Below the pieces are notes generated by a model. That model was not told the origin of the DNA, ran no database searches, and saw only the letters and a list, made by a program, of their open reading frames with translations. A DNA stretch of 64,000 nt from an uncultured Thalassolituus sp. (GTDB taxonomy: Bacteria > Pseudomonadota > Gammaproteobacteria > Pseudomonadales > Oceanobacteraceae): positions 62,001 through 126,000 of the forward strand of contig CAJXUK010000002.1 of assembly GCA_913061435.1 (NCBI GenBank). Reading direction: 5' to 3'. The translations under genes and the position numbers were made by a program. Positions 37,084-45,427 of the stretch are shown one piece after another (position 1 is the stretch's first letter; every line of letters begins with the position of its first letter).

Positions 37084-38151
37084 ATGACACATTCAGCGCT
37101 ATCAGAAAACGAACTCCAACAGCTTGCCGACAAGATTAAAGTCTGGGGGCGCGAACTTGGTTTTCAACAAATCGGCATTACCCACATTGAATTAGGTGAG
37201 CACGAACAGCGCTTAAAAGAATGGCTAGCCAAAGGCTATCACGGCAGTATGGAATACATGGCCGCTCACGATAATATGCGCAGCCGCCCAGCGGATCTTT
37301 TACCCGGCACGATTCGAGTAATCAGCGCCCGCATGGATTACTTACCTCCTAATGCGCGCATTAAAGAACAGCTGCAAGATAAATCCCTCGCCTATATTTC
37401 TCGTTACGCACTAGGGCGCGATTATCATAAAGTAATTCGCAAACGCCTAACACAATTAGGCAAGATGATTGAAGCAGAAGTCGGTCACGGTTATCGTGCC
37501 TTTGTTGATAGCGCTCCGGTTTTAGAGCGCGCCTTAGCTAGCAATGCAGGCTTAGGTTGGCTAGGTAAAAATACCATGCTGATCAATAAAAAAGCCGGTT
37601 CGTATTTCTTTCTCAGTGAATTATTAACCGACTTGCCACTGCCAATTGATGAGCCCGACGATAAAAATCACTGCGGTAGCTGCTCGGCCTGTATTGATAT
37701 TTGTCCAACCCAAGCGTTTGTTGGCAACCAAGTGCTCGATGCCCGCCGCTGTATTTCTTATTTAACCATTGAATTAAAAGGGCCGATTCCAATCGACTTA
37801 CGCAAAGGCATGGGCAATCGAATTTTTGGTTGTGATGATTGTCAGCTGTGTTGTCCATGGAATCGTTTTAGTAAAACCACCCAAGAAACTGACTTTACTC
37901 CACGCCACCCTTTAGACAAGGCTACCTTGTTGGATCTATTTGCTTGGGATGAACAGACCTTCTTAAAACATACCGAAGGCAATCCAATTCGCCGCACCGG
38001 TTATGAAAACTGGTTGCGCAATATTGCCGTAGCTTTGGGTAATGCGCCTTCGAGTATTGAAGTAACCGAAGCCCTTAAACAACGCTTGCCTGATGCAAGC
38101 GATTTAGTAAAAGAGCATATAGAATGGGCGCTAAAGCAGCACACATTGTAG
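37084..38151 (+). CDS. queG: Epoxyqueuosine reductase
   Basis: Last step of queuosine synthesis in tRNA: reduces epoxyqueuosine using cobalamin and two 4Fe-4S clusters. 355 residues; RYALGRDYHKVIRKRL and FVDSAPVLERALA mark the substrate region. CGSCSACIDICP and CDDCQLCCPWN, with a further Cys in RRCISY, supply the clusters. It is divergent from nnrD, as is usual in gammaproteobacteria, and ends one base before the convergent serB. Confidence 0.97.
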   Translation: MTHSALSENELQQLADKIKVWGRELGFQQIGITHIELGEHEQRLKEWLAKGYHGSMEYMAAHDNMRSRPADLLPGTIRVISARMDYLPPNARIKEQLQDKSLAYISRYALGRDYHKVIRKRLTQLGKMIEAEVGHGYRAFVDSAPVLERALASNAGLGWLGKNTMLINKKAGSYFFLSELLTDLPLPIDEPDDKNHCGSCSACIDICPTQAFVGNQVLDARRCISYLTIELKGPIPIDLRKGMGNRIFGCDDCQLCCPWNRFSKTTQETDFTPRHPLDKATLLDLFAWDEQTFLKHTEGNPIRRTGYENWLRNIAVALGNAPSSIEVTEALKQRLPDASDLVKEHIEWALKQHTL

Positions 38152-38152
38152 A

Positions 38153-39370
38153 TTAAACAATGTCGCGATCACGATAGCCCAACAGATACAACACGCCGTC
38201 TAGACCCAGTGTCGAGATCGATTGCTTAGCAGATTCTTCTACCAAAGGTTTCGCGCGAAAAGCAATACCCAAACCGGCAATACTCAACATAGGTAAATCG
38301 TTTGCACCATCACCCACAGCAATGGTTTGCTCTAAACGAATGCCTTCTTTTTCGGCAATCTCACGCAGTAGCTGCGCTTTACGATTACCATCAACCACTG
38401 TGCCGGTGACCTTGCCGGTCACAATGCCGTCTTCCATATCCAATTCATTGGCGAAAACGTAATCGATTCCTAATTTCTCTTTTAGGTAATTACCAAAATA
38501 GTTAAAGCCACCGGATAAAATCACCGTGGTATAACCCAACGAGTTTAAGTTACGAATCAAGCGCTCCGCACCTTCGGTAACCGGTAGGCGTTCTGCGATT
38601 TCTTGCAGCACATCGCCACTTAAACCTTTTAGCAGAGCGACACGCTCATGAAAGCTTTCGGTAAAGTCTAATTCACCACGCATGGCGCGTTCTGTAATTT
38701 CAGCAACCTGCTCGCCCACACCTGCAGCCGCCGCTAACTCATCAATCACTTCTGCTTCAATTAAGGTTGAATCCATATCAAAAGCGACTAAACGACGGTT
38801 ACGGCGATAAACGTTGTCTTCTTGCACTGCAATATCGACATTCAAATCTTTCGATACCGCTAAAAATTTTTCTCTTAATACCGCTTGATCAGCCAAACCA
38901 CGTACCGAAAACTCAATACAAGCACGATTAGGCACCGAGTTGTCGACATCTTTGGTTAAAGAAACGCGTCCGGTTAGGCGGGTAATGTTATCAATATTAA
39001 GGCCGTGTTCGGCAACAATGGCAGTAATGCAGGCAATGTGCTCGGCACTGATGGTACGAGCAAGTAAGGTAATGATATGACGATCTTTACCTTGTCCGGC
39101 AACCCAATGCTCATAACTATCACTATCAACGGGGGTAAAACTCACCGTTAAGCCAATCTCGTGAGCTTTAAATAACACATCTTTTAAAACGGGTGCAGAT
39201 TCGGCTGTAGAGGGAATCGCGGCAAGAATGCCCAGCGACAAACTATCATGAATTTCGGCTTGGCCAATATCCAAAATAGTCACCTTATATTGTGCCAAGA
39301 TAGCGGTAATACTTGCGGTTAAACCCGGTTTATCCGCCCCATTCACTCGAATCAATACTAACTCAGTCAC
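38153..39370 (-). CDS. serB: Phosphoserine phosphatase with N-terminal ACT domains
   Basis: HAD-family enzyme that removes phosphate from L-phosphoserine, the last step of serine synthesis. From GTG 39370 it has 405 residues: two ACT-like domains (about 3-80 and 97-180) precede the HAD domain with DMDST (198-202), ILSGGFNYF and GDGANDLPML. I prefer GTG 39370 because AAGG lies eight bases upstream and the N-terminus TELVLIRVNG fits relatives; a TTG at 39388 would add six residues. serA lies 6 kb away on the plus strand. Confidence 0.96.
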   Translation of the reverse strand: MTELVLIRVNGADKPGLTASITAILAQYKVTILDIGQAEIHDSLSLGILAAIPSTAESAPVLKDVLFKAHEIGLTVSFTPVDSDSYEHWVAGQGKDRHIITLLARTISAEHIACITAIVAEHGLNIDNITRLTGRVSLTKDVDNSVPNRACIEFSVRGLADQAVLREKFLAVSKDLNVDIAVQEDNVYRRNRRLVAFDMDSTLIEAEVIDELAAAAGVGEQVAEITERAMRGELDFTESFHERVALLKGLSGDVLQEIAERLPVTEGAERLIRNLNSLGYTTVILSGGFNYFGNYLKEKLGIDYVFANELDMEDGIVTGKVTGTVVDGNRKAQLLREIAEKEGIRLEQTIAVGDGANDLPMLSIAGLGIAFRAKPLVEESAKQSISTLGLDGVLYLLGYRDRDIV

Positions 39371-39422
39371 GAACCTGCCCTTAAACAAACTTGCTCTAAA
39401 ATAAGAAGATGACGACTAATGC

Positions 39423-39593
39423 TTACAGTTTTTCAACTTCAGCTTGCAAGTCAGCAGTCACAACACGAAGCTCTTCAATTAAATCAACGGTTTCGTGCAC
39501 AGACAAGGCACGCTTACAGTCACGGCTCATTAAATATAAGCCCTTAGCTAGCTTCTCAGTTTTTTCTTGTAATGCTTTTTTAGTATCGCTCAT
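39423..39593 (-). CDS. Small helical protein, unknown
   Basis: 56 residues from ATG 39593, charged and largely helical (heptad-like ELRVVTADLQAEVEKL at the end), with one Cys. It lies upstream of serB on the same strand with 52 bases between them. A plus-strand frame over the same bases is Ser/Thr-rich with no sensible fold. GGGAT lies some eight bases before the start. I do not recognise a family. Confidence 0.6.
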   Translation of the reverse strand: MSDTKKALQEKTEKLAKGLYLMSRDCKRALSVHETVDLIEELRVVTADLQAEVEKL

Positions 39594-39701
39594 CACTATA
39601 ATCCCACTATAGAATTGAAATTGGTTAATCTAGCAGTTGCCAGACGGCACGTATGATACCATCATCTACGTAGAAATGTTTGTTATCGAGTAGAGAAATC
39701 A

Positions 39702-41057
39702 ATGGGCCTTGCCATCATAAAACTATGTCAGCGTTATACTTCTAGCCAACAATGGGCAGGACTAATCGCCTTAGCCATTTTATTAACCGGTTTAACTTTT
39801 AGCTATTTAGTCACCGGTCAAATACGCCAGCAGTTAATCATTCAGCAGCAGCAGCTAGCAACCAACCTGGTTCACGATGCTAGCATCTTATTAAGAACCA
39901 ACCTGCGTAATAACGATCGCGTTAGTGCCAATGTCATTCTGCAAGATTGGGTAGACCAAGAGCTTATTTTATCAGCAACGCTATACGATGCTATGCAGCA
40001 ACCGATTGCCGAGCAGGGTCTGCTAGAACTGAGCGATTATGATGTATTTTGGCTCGATCAAAAAGTCACCGACGACAATCAATTAATAGGCCACTTACGC
40101 GTTGCGATCAACATGAGCAGTGCCTATGAAATAAGTCATCATAATGCGATCTTGATGATATTTTCTAGCCTCATGTTAAGCCTAGTGGTTGGCGGTTTAG
40201 CCTATCTATGGGGCGAACGGATTGCATTATCAAACAAGCAACAGTTATTAACCATTCAATCTTTGCACACAAACAACTTACCACCAGAAATCAGCCAAGC
40301 AGCCTATTCAAGCAATGATGACACATTAACAAAAGCTATTAATAAACTTGTTACAGATAAGCAGCAAAAAGCTGTGATTAAGAATTCACTTAATAACTTT
40401 ATCTCCAATCCACTGCAATCAAGCGCTTCGCACTTGAGCTATCAAAACAGTGCCTTGCTGTTTATTCAAATTGAAGGCTTCGCTGAACTACAGAAAAGCC
40501 TAACTGCAAAAGATTTAAGCGACACCTTAAATCACTATCATCAATTATTGTCACATGCGGCAAAATTGTATAACGGCAGTCTAGATCGCTATATAAATGA
40601 CAGCTTGATAATTGTTTTTAGTAACCCCAGCCAAGATACTAAAAACGCCAGTCATTGCTTGTATGCGGCGCAACTATTTTTAGGTCTTGTTGAACAATTA
40701 CAATCCAATGATAAAGACCTTCATACACTCGATTTTAAACTTGCAGCGCATTGGGGGCCGATACTTATGGCACCAAAAAGCATGCAGAAAAATCTCGCAT
40801 TCAATTTAATGGGTGATACGGTCCACTGGACTGCGCAATTAGCGCAAAAAAGTCAAAGCTTACAGTTATTAGTTAGCCAAGACCTGGTTGAACAGCTAAC
40901 CGATGCTTACACCCTAAGCTGGCAAGATGGCCTTAGCATTAACGACTTAAACGCAGAGGAACAACCCACTCGCTGGTTAGAGTCGCTACCAGACAATGCG
41001 GAGAAACTCATTGATCGCCAAGTTAAGCACATTTTGGCGATACAAAAACCGGCATAA
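39702..41057 (+). CDS. YtjB/AhpA-type membrane protein fused to a degenerate nucleotide-cyclase domain
   Basis: 451 residues. Two membrane helices (about 18-38 and 149-169) flank a periplasmic loop, as in the YtjB/SMP family whose gene is next to serB in many gammaproteobacteria. A class III nucleotidyl-cyclase-like domain fills about 245-430 (LLFIQIEGFAELQ, LDRYINDSLIIVF, AHWGPI). The first metal Asp of the usual FxDIxGFT motif is Gln256; the second Asp (Asp300) is kept. It is therefore probably a non-catalytic sensor or scaffold domain. Its partner is unknown. Confidence 0.8.
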   Translation: MGLAIIKLCQRYTSSQQWAGLIALAILLTGLTFSYLVTGQIRQQLIIQQQQLATNLVHDASILLRTNLRNNDRVSANVILQDWVDQELILSATLYDAMQQPIAEQGLLELSDYDVFWLDQKVTDDNQLIGHLRVAINMSSAYEISHHNAILMIFSSLMLSLVVGGLAYLWGERIALSNKQQLLTIQSLHTNNLPPEISQAAYSSNDDTLTKAINKLVTDKQQKAVIKNSLNNFISNPLQSSASHLSYQNSALLFIQIEGFAELQKSLTAKDLSDTLNHYHQLLSHAAKLYNGSLDRYINDSLIIVFSNPSQDTKNASHCLYAAQLFLGLVEQLQSNDKDLHTLDFKLAAHWGPILMAPKSMQKNLAFNLMGDTVHWTAQLAQKSQSLQLLVSQDLVEQLTDAYTLSWQDGLSINDLNAEEQPTRWLESLPDNAEKLIDRQVKHILAIQKPA

Positions 41058-41062
41058 AAAAA

Positions 41063-41734
41063 TTATTGAACATTAGTGTGAGTACTTAACAACACATTAC
41101 CTAAAAAGGATAATTCAGCCGTTAATTGCTCACCGGCGAATAGAGGGCCTACCCCCGCTGGTGTACCTGTAAGAATAACATCACCCGCTTGTAAGCTAAA
41201 ATGCGTACTCATGTGGGCGATCAAAGGCGCTATCGAAAATAACATTTCAGCGCTACTGCCCTGCTGCTGAACTGCACCATTTTTTTCTAAACGCAAGGTT
41301 AATGGCTGCTCACTAGTGATTTTTCCGGGTTCAATGGAAACAAAATCGGTTAACGGACAAGCACCATCAAAACTCTTAGCTCGCTCCCATGGATGGCCTT
41401 TTTCTTTTAATTCGTCTTGCACATCGCGTAACGTTAAATCAAGTGCTAAGCCAACACCCGCAATACTCTCTAAAACCTGTTGTTCGCTAGCATCAATCAA
41501 AGGCTTACCCACCAATATGGCTATCTCAAGCTCGTGATGCACACCGCCTTTACCAACAGGAATAACAAAAGAAGGCGCAAAAGGCACGGCACTCGATGCC
41601 GGCTTTATAAATAAAATCGGGCTACTAGGAATAGGATTATTCAACTCCTTGGCGTGGGCAGCATAATTACGCCCAACACAAACGACCTTGCCAAGAGCAT
41701 GGGGAAAAACTTTATGGTCTAGCGTAATCTGCAC
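41063..41734 (-). CDS. Fumarylacetoacetate hydrolase family protein (YcgM-like)
   Basis: 223 residues of the FAH fold: VVCVGRNYAAHAKEL, HHELEIAILVGK (metal His/Glu residues) and ILTGTPAGVGPL near the C-terminus. Members are acylpyruvate hydrolases or oxaloacetate tautomerase/decarboxylase-like enzymes; the length fits the short YcgM branch. AGGAGGAG lies just upstream of the ATG, an exceptionally strong ribosome site. A block of 10-bp repeats lies 17-79 bases upstream. Confidence 0.9.
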   Translation of the reverse strand: MQITLDHKVFPHALGKVVCVGRNYAAHAKELNNPIPSSPILFIKPASSAVPFAPSFVIPVGKGGVHHELEIAILVGKPLIDASEQQVLESIAGVGLALDLTLRDVQDELKEKGHPWERAKSFDGACPLTDFVSIEPGKITSEQPLTLRLEKNGAVQQQGSSAEMLFSIAPLIAHMSTHFSLQAGDVILTGTPAGVGPLFAGEQLTAELSFLGNVLLSTHTNVQ

Positions 41735-41750
41735 TATGATCTCCTCCTAA

Positions 41751-41813
41751 AAAATGACTCAAAATGACTTATTAAAGTGACTTAAAGTGGGTTAAAGTCA
41801 TTTAAAGTCACTA
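41751..41813. repeat. Six 10-bp AAAGTGACTT-like repeats
   Basis: Units at 41751, 41761, 41774, 41784, 41794 and 41804 share AAA(A/G)T followed by (G/C)ACT or close variants. Four are exactly 10 bases apart, and a 3-base insert follows the second. They lie between the divergent FAH and PAS-GGDEF genes, upstream of both. Confidence 0.8.
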
Positions 41814-41931
41814 CTAATACATTATAAAACAACTCACAAGACAACTGTAACAAGAAGTGACATAGCGCATGCAAAGCAATAAAGCCTAGTCTATACTTAT
41901 CCACAACCAACTAATTAGTAATTACTTAACT

Positions 41932-42861
41932 ATGTCAAATCAGCAAATGGAATCTCTGCTGTGGTGTGTGCAGCACAACGCTCAACCATCACTTTTAATT
42001 GACTTAGAAAACGAGCAGCTAATTGCAAACAATCAACACTGCGTTGACCTATTTGAATTAAACACAGACTCTGACGTAATTACCCAAATTAGTTCGAGCA
42101 CGCATTACAAGACCTTAATCACCGAAGCACAGCAACTTATTAGCAAAGGTTTAACTTACTTTAATTACGAAGTCTTTAACGACAACAAAATTATTGTCGT
42201 TATGGCAGAAGTGAGAGAACAATACCTAATTACCTACCTACAAGAGAAGCTCATCTATAGTATGCCAAGTAAAAACTTGGTTAATATTTTAGACAGCTTA
42301 GGGGCTCAAGTTTATTGCAAAGATGCTCACTATCGCTATATTTATGCCAATAAAAAAGTAGGCCAGCTGTTCGGTAAAAACCATAAGGAATTAATAGGCA
42401 CCACTGACGAAGATCATTTTAGCAACAATGATTTGCACACAATTCATCACGAAATTGACAGTATTACCTCTGGCCAAAAAAAGAAGATAGCTAAAGAAGA
42501 AACGTTTTTTGTTAATCACTTAAACGAAGCCAAAACTTTTTTATCTGTAAAAAAACCTCTCTACAGCAAGCATGATGACATTATTGGTTTGTTTGGAATT
42601 TCAACTGACATAAGTGCATATAAAGCGACCGAACAAAAGCTCAACACCATTTTAGATAATGTGCCGGTATATATTTACATTCGCGACCTGCAACACAAAT
42701 TTATTTATGCCAATAAAATGGCTTTGGAATTATTTAAGTGTTCACTAGAGCAATTAAAAGGCTACACGCCAATTGACCTACTAGGTGAAAAAAATGGCCA
42801 AGAATTCCAACGCTTAGATTTAGAATTATTTGCAAAAAAACAAACAATTCAAGGCATTTAA
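41932..42861 (+). CDS. 5' fragment: PAS-domain protein ending at the premature stop
   Basis: 309 residues as actually readable. It has no output domain of its own and ends within the second full PAS fold, so it is unlikely to be functional unless it acts as a free sensor. Confidence 0.6.
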   Translation: MSNQQMESLLWCVQHNAQPSLLIDLENEQLIANNQHCVDLFELNTDSDVITQISSSTHYKTLITEAQQLISKGLTYFNYEVFNDNKIIVVMAEVREQYLITYLQEKLIYSMPSKNLVNILDSLGAQVYCKDAHYRYIYANKKVGQLFGKNHKELIGTTDEDHFSNNDLHTIHHEIDSITSGQKKKIAKEETFFVNHLNEAKTFLSVKKPLYSKHDDIIGLFGISTDISAYKATEQKLNTILDNVPVYIYIRDLQHKFIYANKMALELFKCSLEQLKGYTPIDLLGEKNGQEFQRLDLELFAKKQTIQGI

Positions 42862-42951
42862 GAATTCTCAACCAATCAAGAAAGCTTTTTTTACTGGACA
42901 GTAAAAGCCCCTCTCTTTGACGATGAAGGCAACATAACCAGCATCATCGGT

Positions 42952-43650
42952 ATGTCTACTGACATAACCAAACAAGTCATGCTTGAAAAACAATTTGAAA
43001 AAGCGAACAAAGAATTAAAAAATAGAATTGAAGAAATCACCAAGCTACAAGCCACACTTTGGGAGCAAGCCACTCAAGATCCGTTAACACAACTGTTTAA
43101 TCGTCGTTATTTTAATGATATTTCTGAAAAAGAAATTTTAAAAAGCCAACGAAATAAACAACCACTGGCGTTACTTTTAATCGACGCTGATTACTTTAAA
43201 AAAGTAAACGACAATTTTGGTCATGACGTTGGTGACCAGGTTTTAATTAGGTTAGCAAAAATAATGTTAGATGAATGCAGACGCTCAGATTTGGTCTGCC
43301 GCTTTGGTGGAGAAGAATTTGTTATCCTTATGCCAGAAGTAAATCTTGCAACAGCAACAAAACGTGCAGAAAAGATTCGCCAGCGTTATCAAACAGAATT
43401 AAGTGAGTTTCTAAGCACACCCACCACTCTATCTGTGGGCATCGCTATGTGGGATACATTATTAAAAAATCTTGATGGTTTCACCAAGGCTGCTGACTTA
43501 GCTATGTACCAAGCAAAAGAAAATGGCCGCAATCAAGTCGTAGTATATAACGAAAAATTTAGTACCGAGTTGGCTGCAGAACTGAATAAAGAGCTAAATG
43601 AAGAACTAAATAAAGAACTGAATGAAGAAATTAACAAAGACAACTATTAA
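42952..43650 (+). CDS. 3' fragment: GGDEF domain protein
   Basis: 232 residues from ATG 42952 if reinitiated. It keeps the PAS-GGDEF linker coiled coil and the whole cyclase domain (DPLTQLFNRRYF, IDADYFKKVNDNFGH, RFGGEEF). No clear ribosome site precedes this ATG, so expression is doubtful. Confidence 0.55.
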   Translation: MSTDITKQVMLEKQFEKANKELKNRIEEITKLQATLWEQATQDPLTQLFNRRYFNDISEKEILKSQRNKQPLALLLIDADYFKKVNDNFGHDVGDQVLIRLAKIMLDECRRSDLVCRFGGEEFVILMPEVNLATATKRAEKIRQRYQTELSEFLSTPTTLSVGIAMWDTLLKNLDGFTKAADLAMYQAKENGRNQVVVYNEKFSTELAAELNKELNEELNKELNEEINKDNY

Positions 43651-43664
43651 CTATTAACTATTAA
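43579..43664 (+). repeat. Repeat tail of the GGDEF gene: five 12-bp units, then three 7-bp units over the stop
   Basis: Five 12-base units (43579-43638) encode ELNK/ELNE alternation. After two codons, three copies of CTATTAA (43644-43664) follow; the first contains the stop codon. Confidence 0.9.
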
Positions 43665-43697
43665 AAAAGTGGAGCAAGAAGCACTTGCCCCACTTTA
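43664..43697. terminator. Bidirectional terminator between the GGDEF gene and the FAD dehydrogenase gene
   Basis: Stem AAAGTGG-A-GCAAG with CTTGC-C-CCACTTT, five-base loop. The T tract is better on the minus strand (TTTTTTAAT), serving the dehydrogenase gene. Confidence 0.85.
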
Positions 43698-43703
43698 ATA
43701 ATA

Positions 43704-45122
43704 CTATTTCATATCAATTAACTTACCCGGATTCATAATATTATTCGGGTCAAAAGCCGCCTTAACAGCACGCATATAAGCAATCTCGGCCGCACTGCGA
43801 GTATATTCAAGATAAGGCTTTTTCGTCATACCCACACCGTGCTCGGCAGATACCGAACCTTGGTATTTTTCAACGATTTCAAATACCCAAGTCGATACCT
43901 TAGCGCATTGTTCAAAGAAAATTTCTTTAGCCAAATCATCAGGCTTCAAAATATTTAAGTGCAAGTTACCATCACCAATATGGCCAAACCAAATGATTTC
44001 AAAGGTTGGGTATTCACGGTTAACCACTTCTTCAATTTCACGTAAAAAAGGCGGTACTTTGGAAACAACCACAGAGATATCGTTTTTGTACGGCGTCCAC
44101 TCAGCGATCGTTTCAGAAATATCTTCGCGTAAACGCCATAAGTTTTGTGCTTGTGTTTCTGACTGGCTCATTACACCGTCTAACACCCAGCCTTCTTCCA
44201 TACACTTTTCAAACAGCTCCATAGCTTGTTCGATATGACCTTCAGTTTCAGCTTCAAATTCTAACAGTGCATAATACTCAGCTTCGGTTTCAAACGGTGC
44301 AGGCACATCACCACGAGCAACCACTTTACGCATGGCCTTATCAGAAAAGAACTCAAACGCAGTTAGGTCAATATTGGTTTGGAAGGTATTCAAAACGCTC
44401 ATAATGGCTTCAAATTCAGGCACACCCAAAACCAATACAGTTAAATTCTTAGCTGGGCGGGTTAAGCGCATGGTCGCTTCGGTAACAAAGCCGAGCGTAC
44501 CTTCGCCGCCAATAAACAGCTGGCGCATATCGTAGCCAGTATTGTTTTTAACGAGATCTTTATTTAGCTCTAAAATATCCCCTTTACCGGTTACAACGGT
44601 TAAACCCGCTACCCAATCACGGGTCATGCCATAGCGAATAACTTTAATGCCACCGGCGTTAGTACCAATGTTACCGCCAATTTGGCTAGAGCCTGCAGAG
44701 GCAAAATCCACGGGATAAAATAAACCCTTCTCTTCTGCAAATACTTGCAACTGTTCGGTGATCACACCAGCGCCGCAGCGCACAGTTTTATCCATGGCAT
44801 TAAAATTAGAAATACTATTCATATAATCAAAGGCAACCACCACTTCGCCATTAGCAGCAACTGCGCCAGCGCTTAACCCCGTTCGCCCGCCAGAAGGCAC
44901 CAAAGCTACTTGGTGTTCATTGGCAAAGTTAACAATCGCTTGAACTTGCTCAGTAGTCTTAGGGAAAACGATGGCCGATGGGTTTGGCGGATAGATTTTA
45001 GTCCAGTCCTTACCAAAGGTTTCTAATGAGTCTGGATCTGTTTTAACCTTATCGTCACCGACGATATTTTTTAGGTGATTTTCTAGATCTGCTTGGCTTA
45101 AAGAAGTCTGAGACTGTGTCAT
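43704..45122 (-). CDS. FAD-linked D-2-hydroxyacid dehydrogenase, probably D-2-hydroxyglutarate dehydrogenase
   Basis: 472 residues of the VAO/GlcD family. The FAD-binding domain has VPSGGRTGLSAGAV, IGGNIGTNAGGIKVIRYG and FIGGEGTLGFVTEA; the C-terminal part has WFGHIGDGNLHLNI and SAEHGVG, the substrate/metal His residues. It is divergent from serA. In Pseudomonas the same pair is functionally linked: SerA reduces 2-oxoglutarate to D-2-hydroxyglutarate and the flavoprotein oxidises it back. D-lactate dehydrogenase is the alternative. Confidence 0.88.
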   Translation of the reverse strand: MTQSQTSLSQADLENHLKNIVGDDKVKTDPDSLETFGKDWTKIYPPNPSAIVFPKTTEQVQAIVNFANEHQVALVPSGGRTGLSAGAVAANGEVVVAFDYMNSISNFNAMDKTVRCGAGVITEQLQVFAEEKGLFYPVDFASAGSSQIGGNIGTNAGGIKVIRYGMTRDWVAGLTVVTGKGDILELNKDLVKNNTGYDMRQLFIGGEGTLGFVTEATMRLTRPAKNLTVLVLGVPEFEAIMSVLNTFQTNIDLTAFEFFSDKAMRKVVARGDVPAPFETEAEYYALLEFEAETEGHIEQAMELFEKCMEEGWVLDGVMSQSETQAQNLWRLREDISETIAEWTPYKNDISVVVSKVPPFLREIEEVVNREYPTFEIIWFGHIGDGNLHLNILKPDDLAKEIFFEQCAKVSTWVFEIVEKYQGSVSAEHGVGMTKKPYLEYTRSAAEIAYMRAVKAAFDPNNIMNPGKLIDMK

Positions 45123-45427
45123 CTAAATATCCGCTTGCTATAAAGTTGTTCATGTTAATGCGTATACGTGTAATTTTACTGAATTTTCACGCTTTCTAGG
45201 AGTATTCGTATGTTTATTTCGCGAATATGCAAAAAATTCATGCCTAAAACACAAACTTTTCATCATTCATCCCCTTCAAAAGGGGACACTTTAATTGCCG
45301 CATATGTTAGCATACGCGCCTAATTTTTCAGAGCCTTTGATTAATTCTTGGTTGCGCTAAAAGCCAACCAAATAGTCAATGTTTCTAGCGGATTTTATAT
45401 TCCTACTATATAGGTATAGGTACCATC
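45123..45427. other. Intergenic region between divergent dehydrogenase and serA genes
   Basis: 305 bases, no open frame of note. Contains a CCCCTT-CAA-AAGGGG hairpin (about 45274-45288), a CGCATATG/CATACGCG near-palindrome around 45299-45318, and an inverted repeat TTGGTTG/CAACCAA at 45348-45371. TATATT and TATATAGG boxes near 45398-45415 could be -10 elements for serA. The real promoters are not certain. Confidence 0.5.

Larger units (their letters stand above)
41932..43650 (+). pseudogene. PAS-PAS-GGDEF diguanylate cyclase interrupted by an in-frame TAA
   Basis: One continuous reading frame except for TAA at 42859-42861 (codon 310 of 573). Upstream: an N-terminal region plus PAS domains (about 95-225 and 227-309). 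Downstream in the same frame, EFSTNQESFFYWTVKAPLF completes the last PAS, followed by a coiled linker and a GGDEF domain with an intact GGEEF site and an RRSD inhibitory site five residues before it. The first PAS has KEE at the stop position, so GAA or similar to TAA is likely. A Glu/Leu/Asn-repeat tail ends the protein. A lone GGDEF piece could still be translated from 42952. Confidence 0.85.

Noticed and set aside
39409-39612. 67-residue plus-strand frame upstream of the YtjB fusion
   Set aside because: Ser-rich shadow; the minus-strand 56-codon frame in the same bases gives a better protein.
41751-41813. CRISPR array
   Set aside because: Units are 10 bases with no spacers; far too short for CRISPR and no cas genes are present.
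42859-42861. Recoded stop codon (selenocysteine or pyrrolysine)
   Set aside because: The codon is TAA, which is not used for either, and no recoding structure is visible; a plain nonsense change is simpler.
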